A stretch of DNA of 64,000 nucleotides, taken from Martinezella lusitana (GTDB lineage: Bacteria > Pseudomonadota > Alphaproteobacteria > Rhizobiales > Rhizobiaceae). Shown here piece by piece: positions 46,626 through 56,370 of the stretch. The stretch is from NCBI RefSeq assembly GCF_010668395.1, contig NZ_WUEY01000001.1, forward strand, positions 186,001 to 250,000, in the 5' to 3' direction. How positions within the stretch are numbered: position 1 is the first letter of the stretch; each line of letters starts with the position of its first letter. Both the position numbers and the translations under genes were made by a program. A model generated the notes under the pieces. The model saw only the letters and a program-made list of their open reading frames with translations, made no database searches and had not been told where the DNA came from.

Positions 46626-47429
46626 TCAGGCGATCAGATGCGCCCTGACATCAGCCGCAAGTTGCTGCATGCGATCGATCGGCGCATGGCCGATCAGCAT
46701 GAAGGCATGGGTGGGGCTCGACCAATAGACGACATTCATGCCCCGGCGATTTTCCATGTCCGGCGCGGATGCCCCCTTGGTGGACTGGACGATGCAAAGC
46801 GCCATGGGGCCGCTTTCCGGATCGAGATAGGCGATCTGGGCCAGCGGCTTGCTATCATAATTCAGGATCTGGGCGCGCTTGAATTCGACGCCCGCCATGG
46901 CAACGGCTTCCGGCTTCAACGGCAGGTCCAACTTCGCGCCGACGTCATTCAGCTGCGCGACCTGCTGCGCATGGTCGCCGGCCGGGGCGCTCAGCGTATC
47001 CGCCGTATAGAGCGAAAGATATTCCGCGACCACGGCTCGCCATTCGGTATCCTCATCCGGTTTCGAAAGCCGATGGCCGATGTCGATCACCGCGCGGTCT
47101 ATGGCAATGGCCGCGACGAAACTGGCCGCGACCGCCGCAAGGAAACCACGGCGACCGAAGCCGACAGAGCGTGCATTGCTTTCCCGTCCGGAGGGAATGG
47201 CCGCAAGCATGGCCTCGAGCTTTGCCGCCGGGGCTTCGGCAAGTATCGGCTGGAATGCCTCCGCGAAGGGCAGCGAGCTCCGCGACAGGAAATCGAACCG
47301 CTCCGCCACACGCTCGTCGTCGGCGATCAACCGTTCGATCCGTTCACAATCGGCCACATCCAGCTCGCCATCGATGAAGGCGGTAAGCTGCTCGTCCGTG
47401 GGCATCTGTCCTTTGTTCAATTCACTCAT
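46626..47429 (-). CDS. Anti-sigma factor (membrane-anchored)
   Basis: 267 residues. The N-terminal helical part (DEQLTAFIDGELDVADCERIERLIADDERV, about 12-41) resembles anti-sigma domains but lacks the zinc-binding His-x3-Cys-x2-Cys motif. One membrane helix at about 92-114 (FGRRGFLAAVAASFVAAIAI), then a periplasmic domain to the C-terminus. Its start lies inside the sigma gene, so translational coupling is likely. Holds the ECF sigma factor inactive until a periplasmic signal. Confidence 0.8.
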   Translation of the reverse strand: MSELNKGQMPTDEQLTAFIDGELDVADCERIERLIADDERVAERFDFLSRSSLPFAEAFQPILAEAPAAKLEAMLAAIPSGRESNARSVGFGRRGFLAAVAASFVAAIAIDRAVIDIGHRLSKPDEDTEWRAVVAEYLSLYTADTLSAPAGDHAQQVAQLNDVGAKLDLPLKPEAVAMAGVEFKRAQILNYDSKPLAQIAYLDPESGPMALCIVQSTKGASAPDMENRRGMNVVYWSSPTHAFMLIGHAPIDRMQQLAADVRAHLIA

Positions 47430-48075
47430 TTCCATTCCCCAGTCGCCCGCTCCCGGAAAGCCCGGCGCCGGCCATCGTCCCCATGCCCTCCGCGAGCTTT
47501 GCCCGCGCCGCAGCCAGCCGGCTCATGACCGTGCCGATCGGCACCTCCAGGATCTCGGCCACTTCGCGATAGGAGAGCCCCTCGACATAGGCCAGGAACA
47601 CGGCGGTACGCTGCGCCTCCGGCAATGTCTGCACGCGCTGCAGCACCTGCCCGGCCAGAATATGCGTTTCGGTTTCATGCGCACCGTCGAAAACCAGCGT
47701 CTCGTCGGCATCCACGAAGCCCTGCCCCATGCGCACCCGTCGCGAACGGACCTCGTTCAGCCAGATCGAATGGAGGATGGCAAACAGCCAGCGATCGAGC
47801 CGCGTGCCTGCCGTAAACTGGGCCGCCCGCTCCAGGGCCCTGACGCAGGTCGCCTGAACGAGATCGTCGGCGACGTCCCGCTGGCGCGACAGCACCACGG
47901 CATAGCGCCACAGCCGCGTCAGGTGCTGGGACAGACCTGCCCTGATATCCTCTTCACTCGCTATGGCATCCTCCGCCGCATTGGCACGTCCGGGAGCCGC
48001 CGACCGTTTCGGCGGCTCCATTGCGGACCGACTATAAGCAGAAATCGCGCCTCGAGCGACTGGCATCACTCCCAT
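47422..48075 (-). CDS. ECF-family RNA polymerase sigma factor
   Basis: 217 residues. Region 2 (LTRLWRYAVVLSRQRDVADDLVQATCVRAL, about 52-81, with DDLVQ) and region 4 (LPEAQRTAVFLAYVEGLSYREVAEILEVPIGTVMSRLAAARAKL, about 152-195) are clear; no region 1.1 or 3. An alternative start at 48021 would trim 18 residues. Overlaps the anti-sigma gene by 8 bp; preceded by the TPR gene 53 bp away. Confidence 0.93.
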   Translation of the reverse strand: MGVMPVARGAISAYSRSAMEPPKRSAAPGRANAAEDAIASEEDIRAGLSQHLTRLWRYAVVLSRQRDVADDLVQATCVRALERAAQFTAGTRLDRWLFAILHSIWLNEVRSRRVRMGQGFVDADETLVFDGAHETETHILAGQVLQRVQTLPEAQRTAVFLAYVEGLSYREVAEILEVPIGTVMSRLAAARAKLAEGMGTMAGAGLSGSGRLGNGNE

Positions 48076-48128
48076 ATCTCTCGCAAAGCTCCCTGCTCAC
48101 CGTCGTCATCGTTGATCTGAACCCGCGT

Positions 48129-48671
48129 TCAGAGGCTGGAAGGATTGAGGATCGCGGCGTGAAGGTCGCGATATTCCTCGCAGCTCGTGTTGCCGCAGAG
48201 CGTCTTGATCGTGCTCAGCTGATCCTTGGCGAGATCCATCTGGCCCTTGATGACGTAGGCTTCGCCGAGATATTCGCGAACCAGCGTATATTTCGGGTCC
48301 ATGGCCACGGACTTCGTGTAGTAGGAAATGCCTTCGTCCGTGCGGCCGAGCTTGCGGGTGGCATAGCCGCGATAGTTCAGCGCCTCGGCCGTGTTCGGGT
48401 TCTTCATCGTATCCAGAACCGCCAGGGCTTCCTGATAGCGATGATCCTTCTTGGCCAGCGAATAGGCGTAGTCGGCGCGATTTTCATCGGTGACGTTGGC
48501 GCCCTGCTGCTTGACGCATTTCTTCGTCTTCTGATCGTAGATCTCGCCCTTCTTGCAGGTCGGCGTCGTGCTCGAATCGTCGCCGGCGGCAAAGACGGGA
48601 ACGGCGAAGGCGCCGAGTGTCAGGCTTGCGCCGAGGGCGATGAAAGCCAGGCGAAATGTTTTGGTCGTCAT
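48129..48671 (-). CDS. Secreted TPR-repeat protein
   Basis: 180 residues from ATG 48671 (AAGGAGA upstream). Sec signal peptide (1-28, VFA-AG); then a short Cys pair region CKKGEIYDQKTKKC, followed by about three tetratricopeptide repeats (ALNYRGYATRKLGRTDEGISYYTKSVAMDP; YTLVREYLGEAYVIKGQMDLA). Periplasmic protein-protein interaction function. Lies directly upstream of the ECF sigma gene on the same strand, so the signal-sensing part of the module may include it. Confidence 0.82.
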   Translation of the reverse strand: MTTKTFRLAFIALGASLTLGAFAVPVFAAGDDSSTTPTCKKGEIYDQKTKKCVKQQGANVTDENRADYAYSLAKKDHRYQEALAVLDTMKNPNTAEALNYRGYATRKLGRTDEGISYYTKSVAMDPKYTLVREYLGEAYVIKGQMDLAKDQLSTIKTLCGNTSCEEYRDLHAAILNPSSL

Positions 48672-48869
48672 GGAATGTCTCCTTGGCAAAATGAACGTTG
48701 CGAGAGGAGAACACACCGGCCGCGCCTTTTATTCGGACGGGCGACGAATTTTTTCCGTACATTGCGAGCTTGGCAGCCGTCACTCTTTCGTGACTGCGCC
48801 GGTATCGAATAGACCGCCGTCATCGCGTGTTTTCGCCGACATGCCCTTCAAGGGCCGCAGGAGAAAACC

Positions 48870-49922
48870 GTGAACGATACCGTTAAACTTCTTAGCCTCG
48901 CCGTCGCAACGCCTGATAACATCATTCTCCAGACGGAGGCCGCCGAGACGGCGAGCCGCCTGTTTTCACAGCGCTTCCAGGACTTCAAATACCTCGCCCG
49001 CGTATTCGAGAGCGCGGGTATACGCAAACGCCACGCCGCTCGTCCGCTTTCCTGGTTCGAGCAGCCGCATGGCTGGCAGGATCGCATGGGCGCCTATACG
49101 GAGGTCGCGTCCGAGCTTTTCCGCCGGAGTGCGACCACGGCGCTGCAGCGTGCAGGCGTCGAGGCCAATCAGGTGGACTGCATCGTCACGGCATCATCCA
49201 CCGGGGTTGCGACGCCGAGCCTGGAGGCGCGGCTTGCCGGCGAGATGGGTTTCCGCTGCGATATCGAGCGGGTGCCGATCTTCGGCCTTGGCTGCGCGGC
49301 GGGCGTATCCGGCCTTGCCGTCGCGACGAAAATGGCGCGAAGCCGGCCGGGCGCCGTCGTCCTTTTCGTTGCGATCGAACTCTGCTCGCTCGCCTTCCGC
49401 CTGGACGAACTGACGCGGCCCAACATCATTGCGACGGCGCTGTTTGGCGACGGTGCCGCAGCCTGCGTGCTGCGGGCCGGTGAAAGCGGCATCGTGGAAA
49501 TCGAATCAACCGGCGAACACCTCTTTCCCGACAGCCTTGGCATCATGGGCTGGAAAATCGACGACACCGGCTTCGGCATCGTGCTCGAACAGTCGCTGCC
49601 GGTCTTTGCCGAGACCCATCTGAGAGGTGCCGTCGCCGGCATTCTGGAACGATCCGGCCTTCTGCTCTCGGATATCGATCGCTTCATCTGCCATCCCGGC
49701 GGCGCCAAGGTGCTGGCGGCTCTCGAGCGCGCGCTTGGCCTCGAAAGCGGCTCTCTCGATGTCGAGCGCGAGGTGATCGGCGACTACGGCAACATGTCCT
49801 CCCCCACCGTGCTGTTCGTGCTGGAGCGCATGATTGCGTCGGGATTGCCGGACCGCTCGGTCTTGCTCGCCATGGGCCCGGGCTTCTCGGCAAGCTGCAT
49901 CACCCTGAAGAGGGCCGCCTGA
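48870..49922 (+). CDS. Type III polyketide synthase
   Basis: 350 residues from GTG 48870 (GCAGGAG upstream). Chalcone-synthase-like fold with the catalytic triad Cys142 (GLGCAAG), His275 (ICHPGGAK) and Asn308 (YGNMSSPTV). The GPGFSAS near the C-terminus is the CHS-family GFGPG-like motif. Condenses acyl-CoA starters with malonyl-CoA to make pyrones or resorcinols. Immediately followed by a methyltransferase-like gene with a 1-bp overlap, as in the Bacillus bpsA-bpsB pair that makes methylated alkylpyrones. Confidence 0.92.
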   Translation: MNDTVKLLSLAVATPDNIILQTEAAETASRLFSQRFQDFKYLARVFESAGIRKRHAARPLSWFEQPHGWQDRMGAYTEVASELFRRSATTALQRAGVEANQVDCIVTASSTGVATPSLEARLAGEMGFRCDIERVPIFGLGCAAGVSGLAVATKMARSRPGAVVLFVAIELCSLAFRLDELTRPNIIATALFGDGAAACVLRAGESGIVEIESTGEHLFPDSLGIMGWKIDDTGFGIVLEQSLPVFAETHLRGAVAGILERSGLLLSDIDRFICHPGGAKVLAALERALGLESGSLDVEREVIGDYGNMSSPTVLFVLERMIASGLPDRSVLLAMGPGFSASCITLKRAA

Positions 49923-50419
49923 TGCTGTGGCCATCGATCGCGCTTCTGACATTCGTGACGCTGCAACGACTGGCGGAGTTGGTCTACGCCCGGCGCAACA
50001 CCGCCGCCCTGCTTGCCCGCGGCGCCCGGGAATACGCGCCGGAGCACTATCCCCTCATGGTGGCGATGCACGCAGCCTGGCTGATCGGATTGTGGCAGCT
50101 GGCCATCGGCAGACCGGTCGATCCCGCCTGGTTCCTGTTGTTCATGGTTCTGCAGGGATTACGTCTCTGGGTGCTGGCGACGCTGAAAGAGCGGTGGACG
50201 ACGCGCATCATCATTCTGCCCGGCGCGGCTCTCGTGAGGAAAGGACCCTATCGCCTCCTCAGCCATCCGAACTATGCGATCGTCGTGGGCGAGATCGCCG
50301 TATTGCCGCTCGCCTTCGGCATGCCGCTTTACGCCGCGATCTTTTCGCTGCTGAACGGCATCATTCTGACAATCCGCATTCGCGCCGAAAACGCCTGCTT
50401 GCGACAGAGTGTGCACTGA
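49922..50419 (+). CDS. Isoprenylcysteine carboxyl methyltransferase-like protein (BpsB-like)
   Basis: 165 residues, about four membrane helices. The ICMT signature GPYRLLSHPNY is at about 108-118, with a conserved Glu in GEIAVLPL and the C-terminal RIRAENACL. Such proteins methylate with SAM at the membrane; in the Bacillus bpsAB pair the ICMT homologue methylates alkylpyrones. ATG overlaps the synthase TGA by one base (TGATG), with AGAGGG upstream. Confidence 0.88.
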   Translation: MLWPSIALLTFVTLQRLAELVYARRNTAALLARGAREYAPEHYPLMVAMHAAWLIGLWQLAIGRPVDPAWFLLFMVLQGLRLWVLATLKERWTTRIIILPGAALVRKGPYRLLSHPNYAIVVGEIAVLPLAFGMPLYAAIFSLLNGIILTIRIRAENACLRQSVH

Positions 50420-50547
50420 TCGCATTTTTCAATTGCGCCGCCGAAATTTGGCAGGCATTTTCGATGCTTAGAGCACGGTCCGGGCAATGGCAGCCAGCCT
50501 TGAAGAACCACGGGGCCGTGCAATGAGCATGCGGATAGCAGGATAAA

Positions 50548-51795
50548 ATGACAAAGGACGCAATCGTTCTCGGTGCGGGCATCGTCGGTGTTTCGACGGC
50601 AATTCATCTCCAGCGGCGGGGCCGCCAGGTCGTTCTCGTCGACAGGAAGGAGCCCGGCCGGGAAACCTCCTTCGGCAATGCCGGCCTCATCCAGCGCGAA
50701 GGCGTCGTTCCCTACGGCTTTCCGCAGCAGTTCGGCCTGCTGCTGCGCTATGCCTTCAACAATCGCGTCGATGCGCATTATCATCTGCGCGCCCTGCCCG
50801 CACAGATCGCCTTCCTCGCGCGCTATTGGTGGAACTCCAATACGAAGCGCCACGAGATGATCTCGCGCGCCTATGCGCCGCTGATCGAACATTCCGTCAG
50901 CGAGCACAACGACCTTATCGAAGCCTCGCATGCCGAGGAACTGATCCGCAAGAACGGCTGGGTCGAGCTGTTCCGGTCGAACGAGAAGCGCGACGCGGAA
51001 TTTGCCGAAGCCGAGCGCCTCAACCGCGAATTCGGGATCGGTTCCGACGCTTTGAGCAGCGCGGAACTCGCGGCCGCCGAGCCGCATCTGAGAGGCAGCT
51101 TTGCCGGCGCCCTGCGCTGGCGCGATCCCTGGTCCGTTCTGGACCCGCATGGGCTGACGGCGGCCTATCGCCGCTACTTCGAGAGCATCGGCGGCCGTGT
51201 AACGACGGGGGATGCGGTCTCGCTCGGCATGGCTGGCTCTTCCTGGAGAATGGTGACGGCGGAAGGGTCGATCGAGGCGGAGGATGTCGTCGTTGCGCTC
51301 GGTCCCTGGGCCGACCTGGTGACGAAACGCTTCGGCTACGCCTTTCCGCTTGGGGTCAAGCGCGGCTATCACATGCATTATGCGGCCGAGGGCAATGCCG
51401 TCCTCAACAACTGGACGCTGGATGCCGAGCGCGGCTATCTGCTGGCGCCGATGAGCCGCGGCATTCGCCTGACGACCGGCGCCGAATTTGCTCTGCGCGA
51501 TGCGCCGAAGACGCCGGTACAACTGGATCGCGCCGAAGCCATCGCCCGCGCCGCCTTCCCGCTCGGCGAGCGGCTCGACCCGGAACCCTGGATGGGCGCC
51601 CGCCCCTGCACTCCCGACATGATGCCGATCATCGGCAAGGCTCCGCGCCACAACGGTCTGTGGTTTGCCTTCGGGCACGCCCATCACGGCCTGACGCTCG
51701 GGCCGGTAACCGGCCGAGTGCTTGCCGAACTCATCACCGGCGAGAAACCGTTCATCGATATTTCGGCTTACGCTCCGAACCGGTTCGCGCCCTGA
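50548..51795 (+). CDS. FAD-dependent oxidoreductase, DadA-like
   Basis: 415 residues. FAD-binding motif VLGAGIVGVSTA (7-18) and the C-terminal GARPCTPDMMPIIGKA...GHAHHGLTLGP are those of D-amino-acid dehydrogenase/glycine oxidase family enzymes. Catalyses oxidative deamination of an amino acid or N-methyl amine; D-amino acids are the default guess. Start has AGGAT upstream. Cytoplasmic or membrane-peripheral. Convergent with gntK. Confidence 0.88.
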   Translation: MTKDAIVLGAGIVGVSTAIHLQRRGRQVVLVDRKEPGRETSFGNAGLIQREGVVPYGFPQQFGLLLRYAFNNRVDAHYHLRALPAQIAFLARYWWNSNTKRHEMISRAYAPLIEHSVSEHNDLIEASHAEELIRKNGWVELFRSNEKRDAEFAEAERLNREFGIGSDALSSAELAAAEPHLRGSFAGALRWRDPWSVLDPHGLTAAYRRYFESIGGRVTTGDAVSLGMAGSSWRMVTAEGSIEAEDVVVALGPWADLVTKRFGYAFPLGVKRGYHMHYAAEGNAVLNNWTLDAERGYLLAPMSRGIRLTTGAEFALRDAPKTPVQLDRAEAIARAAFPLGERLDPEPWMGARPCTPDMMPIIGKAPRHNGLWFAFGHAHHGLTLGPVTGRVLAELITGEKPFIDISAYAPNRFAP

Positions 51796-51804
51796 GCCGT
51801 TGAT

Positions 51805-52332
51805 TCAGAGAATTGTCTTGAGGCTCTTGACGGCCGCATCGACGATCGCATCGATCGTATCGTCGATGTCGACGGTCACGACGCCGGGCTCGCCGGTCGG
51901 CACCTCCAGCGTCTGCAGCTGGCTTTCGAGCAACGAGGCCGGCATGAAATGCCCCTTGCGTTCGCCCATGCGCTTCGTCAGCAGCGCCTTCGAGCCTTCG
52001 AGATAGATGAAATAGAGATGGCCGCTGGCGGATGCCCGCAGGCGCTCGCGATAGGAATGCTTCAGCGCCGAGCAGGAGACGGCGATCCCCTCGCCCTTGG
52101 CAAGGCTTGCGGTAATCACCTCGCCGATCTTTTCGAGCCAAGGCCAGCGATCCTCGTCGGTCAGCGGAATGCCCTTGCTCATCTTTTCGACATTGGCGGC
52201 CGGATGCAGCGCATCGCCTTCGATGAAATGGACGCCGAGCCGAGCCGCCACACCCTCGCCGATCGAGGATTTGCCGCTGCCGCTCACACCCATGACGATG
52301 ATGGCGAGGGGCGTGTCTTGGTTATCGTGCAT
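51805..52332 (-). CDS. gntK: Gluconokinase
   Basis: 175 residues. P-loop GVSGSGKSSIGE (about 15-26), then EGDALHPAANVEKMSKGIPLTDEDRWPWL, a stretch diagnostic of the gluconokinase family, and CSALKHSYRERLR. Phosphorylates gluconate to 6-phosphogluconate in the cytoplasm. Single gene, divergent from nothing recognised; convergent with the DadA-like gene, 9 bp apart. Confidence 0.95.
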   Translation of the reverse strand: MHDNQDTPLAIIVMGVSGSGKSSIGEGVAARLGVHFIEGDALHPAANVEKMSKGIPLTDEDRWPWLEKIGEVITASLAKGEGIAVSCSALKHSYRERLRASASGHLYFIYLEGSKALLTKRMGERKGHFMPASLLESQLQTLEVPTGEPGVVTVDIDDTIDAIVDAAVKSLKTIL

Positions 52333-52406
52333 CGGGCCTGTCCGGAATCATTGAACTGAACCGGGCAAGACCGCTCTCGCTGGCCATGCCCGATTCGCAA
52401 CTTGGA

Positions 52407-53356
52407 TCAATCCAGCGGAAAGAAACAGGAAAATTTATGCGTTCCCTCGCCCGCCAGTTCCGGCGCAACCTGCCGGCACTGATCCTGAGCACGCCAGCAA
52501 CGTGGATTGAAGTGGCAGCCCTTCGGCGGGTTCAGCGGCGAAGGCAGCTCGCCTTGCAGGCGGATGCGGTTCTTCTCGCGTTCCGGGTCGGCGATCGGCG
52601 TCGCCGACAGAAGTGCCGCCGTATAGGGATGGCGCGGCCGGCTGAAGACCTCTTCCGCCGTGCCGGTCTCGACCGGGCGTCCGAGATACATCACCATCAC
52701 GTCGTCGGCGATATGGCGAACGACGGAAAGGCCGTGCGAGATGAAGAGATAGGCAAGCCCCATTTCCTTCTGCAGGTCCATCAGCAGGTTCAGCACCTGC
52801 GCCTGGATCGACAGGTCGAGCGCGGAGACCGGCTCGTCGAGCACCAGTACCTTCGGCCGCAGCATCAGGGCGCGGGCGATGGCGATGCGCTGACGCTGGC
52901 CGCCGGAGAACATGTGCGGGTAACGATCGTAGTGCTCCGGACGCAGGCCGACGCGCGCCATCATCGCTTCGGCCTTGCCGCGGCGGGTGGCGGCATCGTC
53001 ATCGGTGTTGATCTTCAGCGGCTCCTCCAGGATGGAGCCGACCTTCTGGCGCGGGTTCAGCGAGCCATAGGGGTTCTGAAACACGATCTGCACGGCGCTG
53101 CGCAGGCTGCGGTCGCCAAGCTTGGCGGGCTTGCCGTCGATCAGCAATTCGCCCGATGTCGGGTTTTCGATCATCGTCACCAGGCGGGCGAGCGTCGACT
53201 TGCCGCAACCGGATTCGCCGACGACCGCCAGCGTGCGGCCGGACTGCAGGCTGAAGCTGACGCCGTTCAATGCCTTGACGGTTGCCTCCGGTTTGAAGCT
53301 GCCGCGCTTGACGGTGTAGAAACGGGCGAGATCGCGCCCTTCGAGAACAGCGCCGG

Positions 53357-53360
<4 letters not shown>
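52407..53360 (-). CDS. dppF: Dipeptide/ALA ABC transporter ATP-binding protein DppF
   Basis: 317 residues from ATG 53360 (ATGA overlap with dppD). Walker A GESGCGKST, signature MFSGGQRQR, Walker B LVLDEPVSALD. The C-terminal oligopeptide-transporter extension contains CHFNPRCWRAQDQC, a Cys-rich motif that in related ATPases binds an iron-sulfur cluster. Forms the transporter ATPase pair with DppD, energising uptake of peptides and 5-aminolevulinate/haem in related rhizobia. Confidence 0.95.
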
Positions 53361-54372
<1,012 letters not shown>

Positions 54373-54373
<1 letters not shown>

Positions 54374-55266
54374 TACGACCTCTTCAGCTTCGGGTCGAAT
54401 GCATCGCGCAGGCCGTCGCCCATCAGATTGATGGCGAGCACCGTGATCAGGATGCAGAGACCGGGGAAAGTAACGAGCCAAGGGTTGCTCTGGAAGAATT
54501 CGCGCGAATCCGCGAGCATCGTGCCCCATTCCGGCGTCGGAGGCTGGGCGCCCTGACCGAGAAAGCCGAGGGCGGCGGCATCGAGAATGGCCGACGAGAA
54601 GGCAAGCGTCGCCTGCACGATCAGCGGCCCGAGACAGTTCGGCAGGATCGTCTTGAACATCAGCCGCAGCGGGCCGGCGCCGGAAACGCGCGAGGCGATG
54701 ACATATTCCTTGTCACGCTCGGCCATGACGGATGCGCGCGTCAGGCGAACGAAATGCGGCTGGTTGACGATGGAGATCGCGATCATCGCATTGGTCAGGC
54801 CCGGCCCGAGGATGGCCACCAGCACCAGGGCGAGCAGCAGCGACGGCACCGCCAAAATGATATCCATGACGCGCATGATGATCGTATCGGTGCGGCCGCG
54901 AACATAGCCGGCGACGAGGCCGATCAGGATGCCGGCGATCGCCGAAAGCGATGCGACGACGAGGCCGATGAACAGCGAGAACCGCGTGCCGTAGATGAGG
55001 CGCGACAGCAGATCGCGGCCGTTGGCATCCGTGCCGAGCAGGAAGCTGCTGTTGCCGCCTTGACCCCAGGCCGGCGGCAGGCGCTGCATGGCGCTGCCAT
55101 AGGCGGTATCGGGGTCATGCGGCGAAACCACGCCGGCGAAGATCGCCAGGAACAGGACGAAGAGAAAGATCGCAAGGCCGATGACGGCGCCCTTGTTGCG
55201 GGAAAAGTAGTACCAGAACTCCGCGAGAGCGGAAGGACGGTCGGATTTGACGCTTACCGTGCTCAT
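54373..55266 (-). CDS. dppC: Dipeptide/ALA ABC transporter permease DppC
   Basis: 297 residues, about six membrane helices with an N-terminal cytoplasmic stretch; the EAA loop region carries ASRVSGAGPLRLMFKTILPN typical of DppC/OppC. The start ATG 55266 is followed by MSTVSVKSDRPSA. Inner-membrane permease half paired with DppB. Confidence 0.94.
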
Positions 55267-55275
55267 GGACCGCTC

Positions 55276-56280
55276 CTAGTGACGAATGCGTGGATTGACG
55301 AAGCCGTAGAGCAGGTCGACAGCGAGATTGACGAGCATGACGATGCCGGCAATCAGCAGCAGCCCGCCCTGCACCACGGGATAATCGCGCTTGAAGACCG
55401 CGTCGATCATCCATTTGCCGATGCCCGGCCAGGAGAAGATGCTCTCGGTCAGGATGGCGCCACCGAGCAGCACGCCGACCTGGAGGCCGATCGTGGTGAC
55501 GACCGGAATCATCGCATTGCGCAGCGCATGCACGGACACGACGCGCAGCGGCGACAGGCCCTTGGAACGGGCCGTGCGCACATAGTCCTCGCCGAGCACT
55601 TCGAGCATGGCGGAGCGCGTCTGGCGGGCGATGACGGCGAGCGGAATGGTGCCGAGCACGATGGTCGGCAGGATCAGAGAATTGAGAGCGGACCAGAAGG
55701 CGCCCTTCTGGCCGGACAGCAGGCTGTCGATCAGCATGAAGCCGGTGATCGGCTTGAAGAAGTAGATGAGGCCGATGCGGCCCGAAACCGGCGTCCAGTG
55801 CAGATAGCCGTTGAAGACGATGATGAGCAGCAGGCCCCACCAGAAGATCGGCATGGAATAGCCGATGAGGGCAACGCCCATGACACTCTGGTCGAACCAT
55901 GTGCCGCGCTTGACGGCGGCGAAAACGCCGGCCGGGATGCCAAGACAGATCGCCAGGATCATGGCGCAGATCGACAGCTCGAGCGTCGCCGGGAAGAAGG
56001 TCATGAAGTCGGTCAGTACGTCACGCTTGGTCGTGATCGAGGTGCCGAGGTCGCCGTGCAGGGCATTCCAGATGTACCTGCCGTACTGGACGATCATCGG
56101 CTGGTCGTAGCCGAGATCGTGGGAGATCTGTGCATGACGTTCCGGCGACATGACACGTTCGCCCGACAGCAGCATGACAGGATCGCCGGGAAGCAGGCGA
56201 ATGAAGGAGAAGGCAACGATCGATACGCCGAGGAATGTCGGGATCAGCACCGCTAGGCGGCTGAAAAGAAATCGCAACAT
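55276..56280 (-). CDS. dppB: Dipeptide/ALA ABC transporter permease DppB
   Basis: 334 residues, about six membrane helices. N-terminal FLFSRLAVLIPTFLGVSIVAFSFIRLLPGDPV is typical of DppB/OppB, and the EAA loop contains ARSKGLSPLRVVSVHALRNA. Starts 90 bp after dppA, beyond a strong hairpin. Ends 9 bp before dppC. Confidence 0.94.
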   Translation of the reverse strand: MLRFLFSRLAVLIPTFLGVSIVAFSFIRLLPGDPVMLLSGERVMSPERHAQISHDLGYDQPMIVQYGRYIWNALHGDLGTSITTKRDVLTDFMTFFPATLELSICAMILAICLGIPAGVFAAVKRGTWFDQSVMGVALIGYSMPIFWWGLLLIIVFNGYLHWTPVSGRIGLIYFFKPITGFMLIDSLLSGQKGAFWSALNSLILPTIVLGTIPLAVIARQTRSAMLEVLGEDYVRTARSKGLSPLRVVSVHALRNAMIPVVTTIGLQVGVLLGGAILTESIFSWPGIGKWMIDAVFKRDYPVVQGGLLLIAGIVMLVNLAVDLLYGFVNPRIRH

Positions 56281-56299
56281 GGCAGATGTCCAAATTTTT

Positions 56300-56330
56300 C
56301 CGGCGGTCAGGCAAGGGGCCTGACCGCCGG
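56300..56330 (-). promoter_or_regulatory. Hairpin in the dppA-dppB gap
   Basis: Perfect 13-bp stem CCGGCGGTCAGGC/GCCTGACCGCCGG around a 5-nt loop, with a second smaller stem (GCCCGG/CCGGGC) just upstream on the transcript. Such structures after binding-protein genes usually protect or partly terminate the message, raising dppA relative to dppBCDF. Confidence 0.7.
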
Positions 56331-56370
56331 GGTAGCCCGGTCTTGGCCGGGCATTCTCACAGATTTTTCG

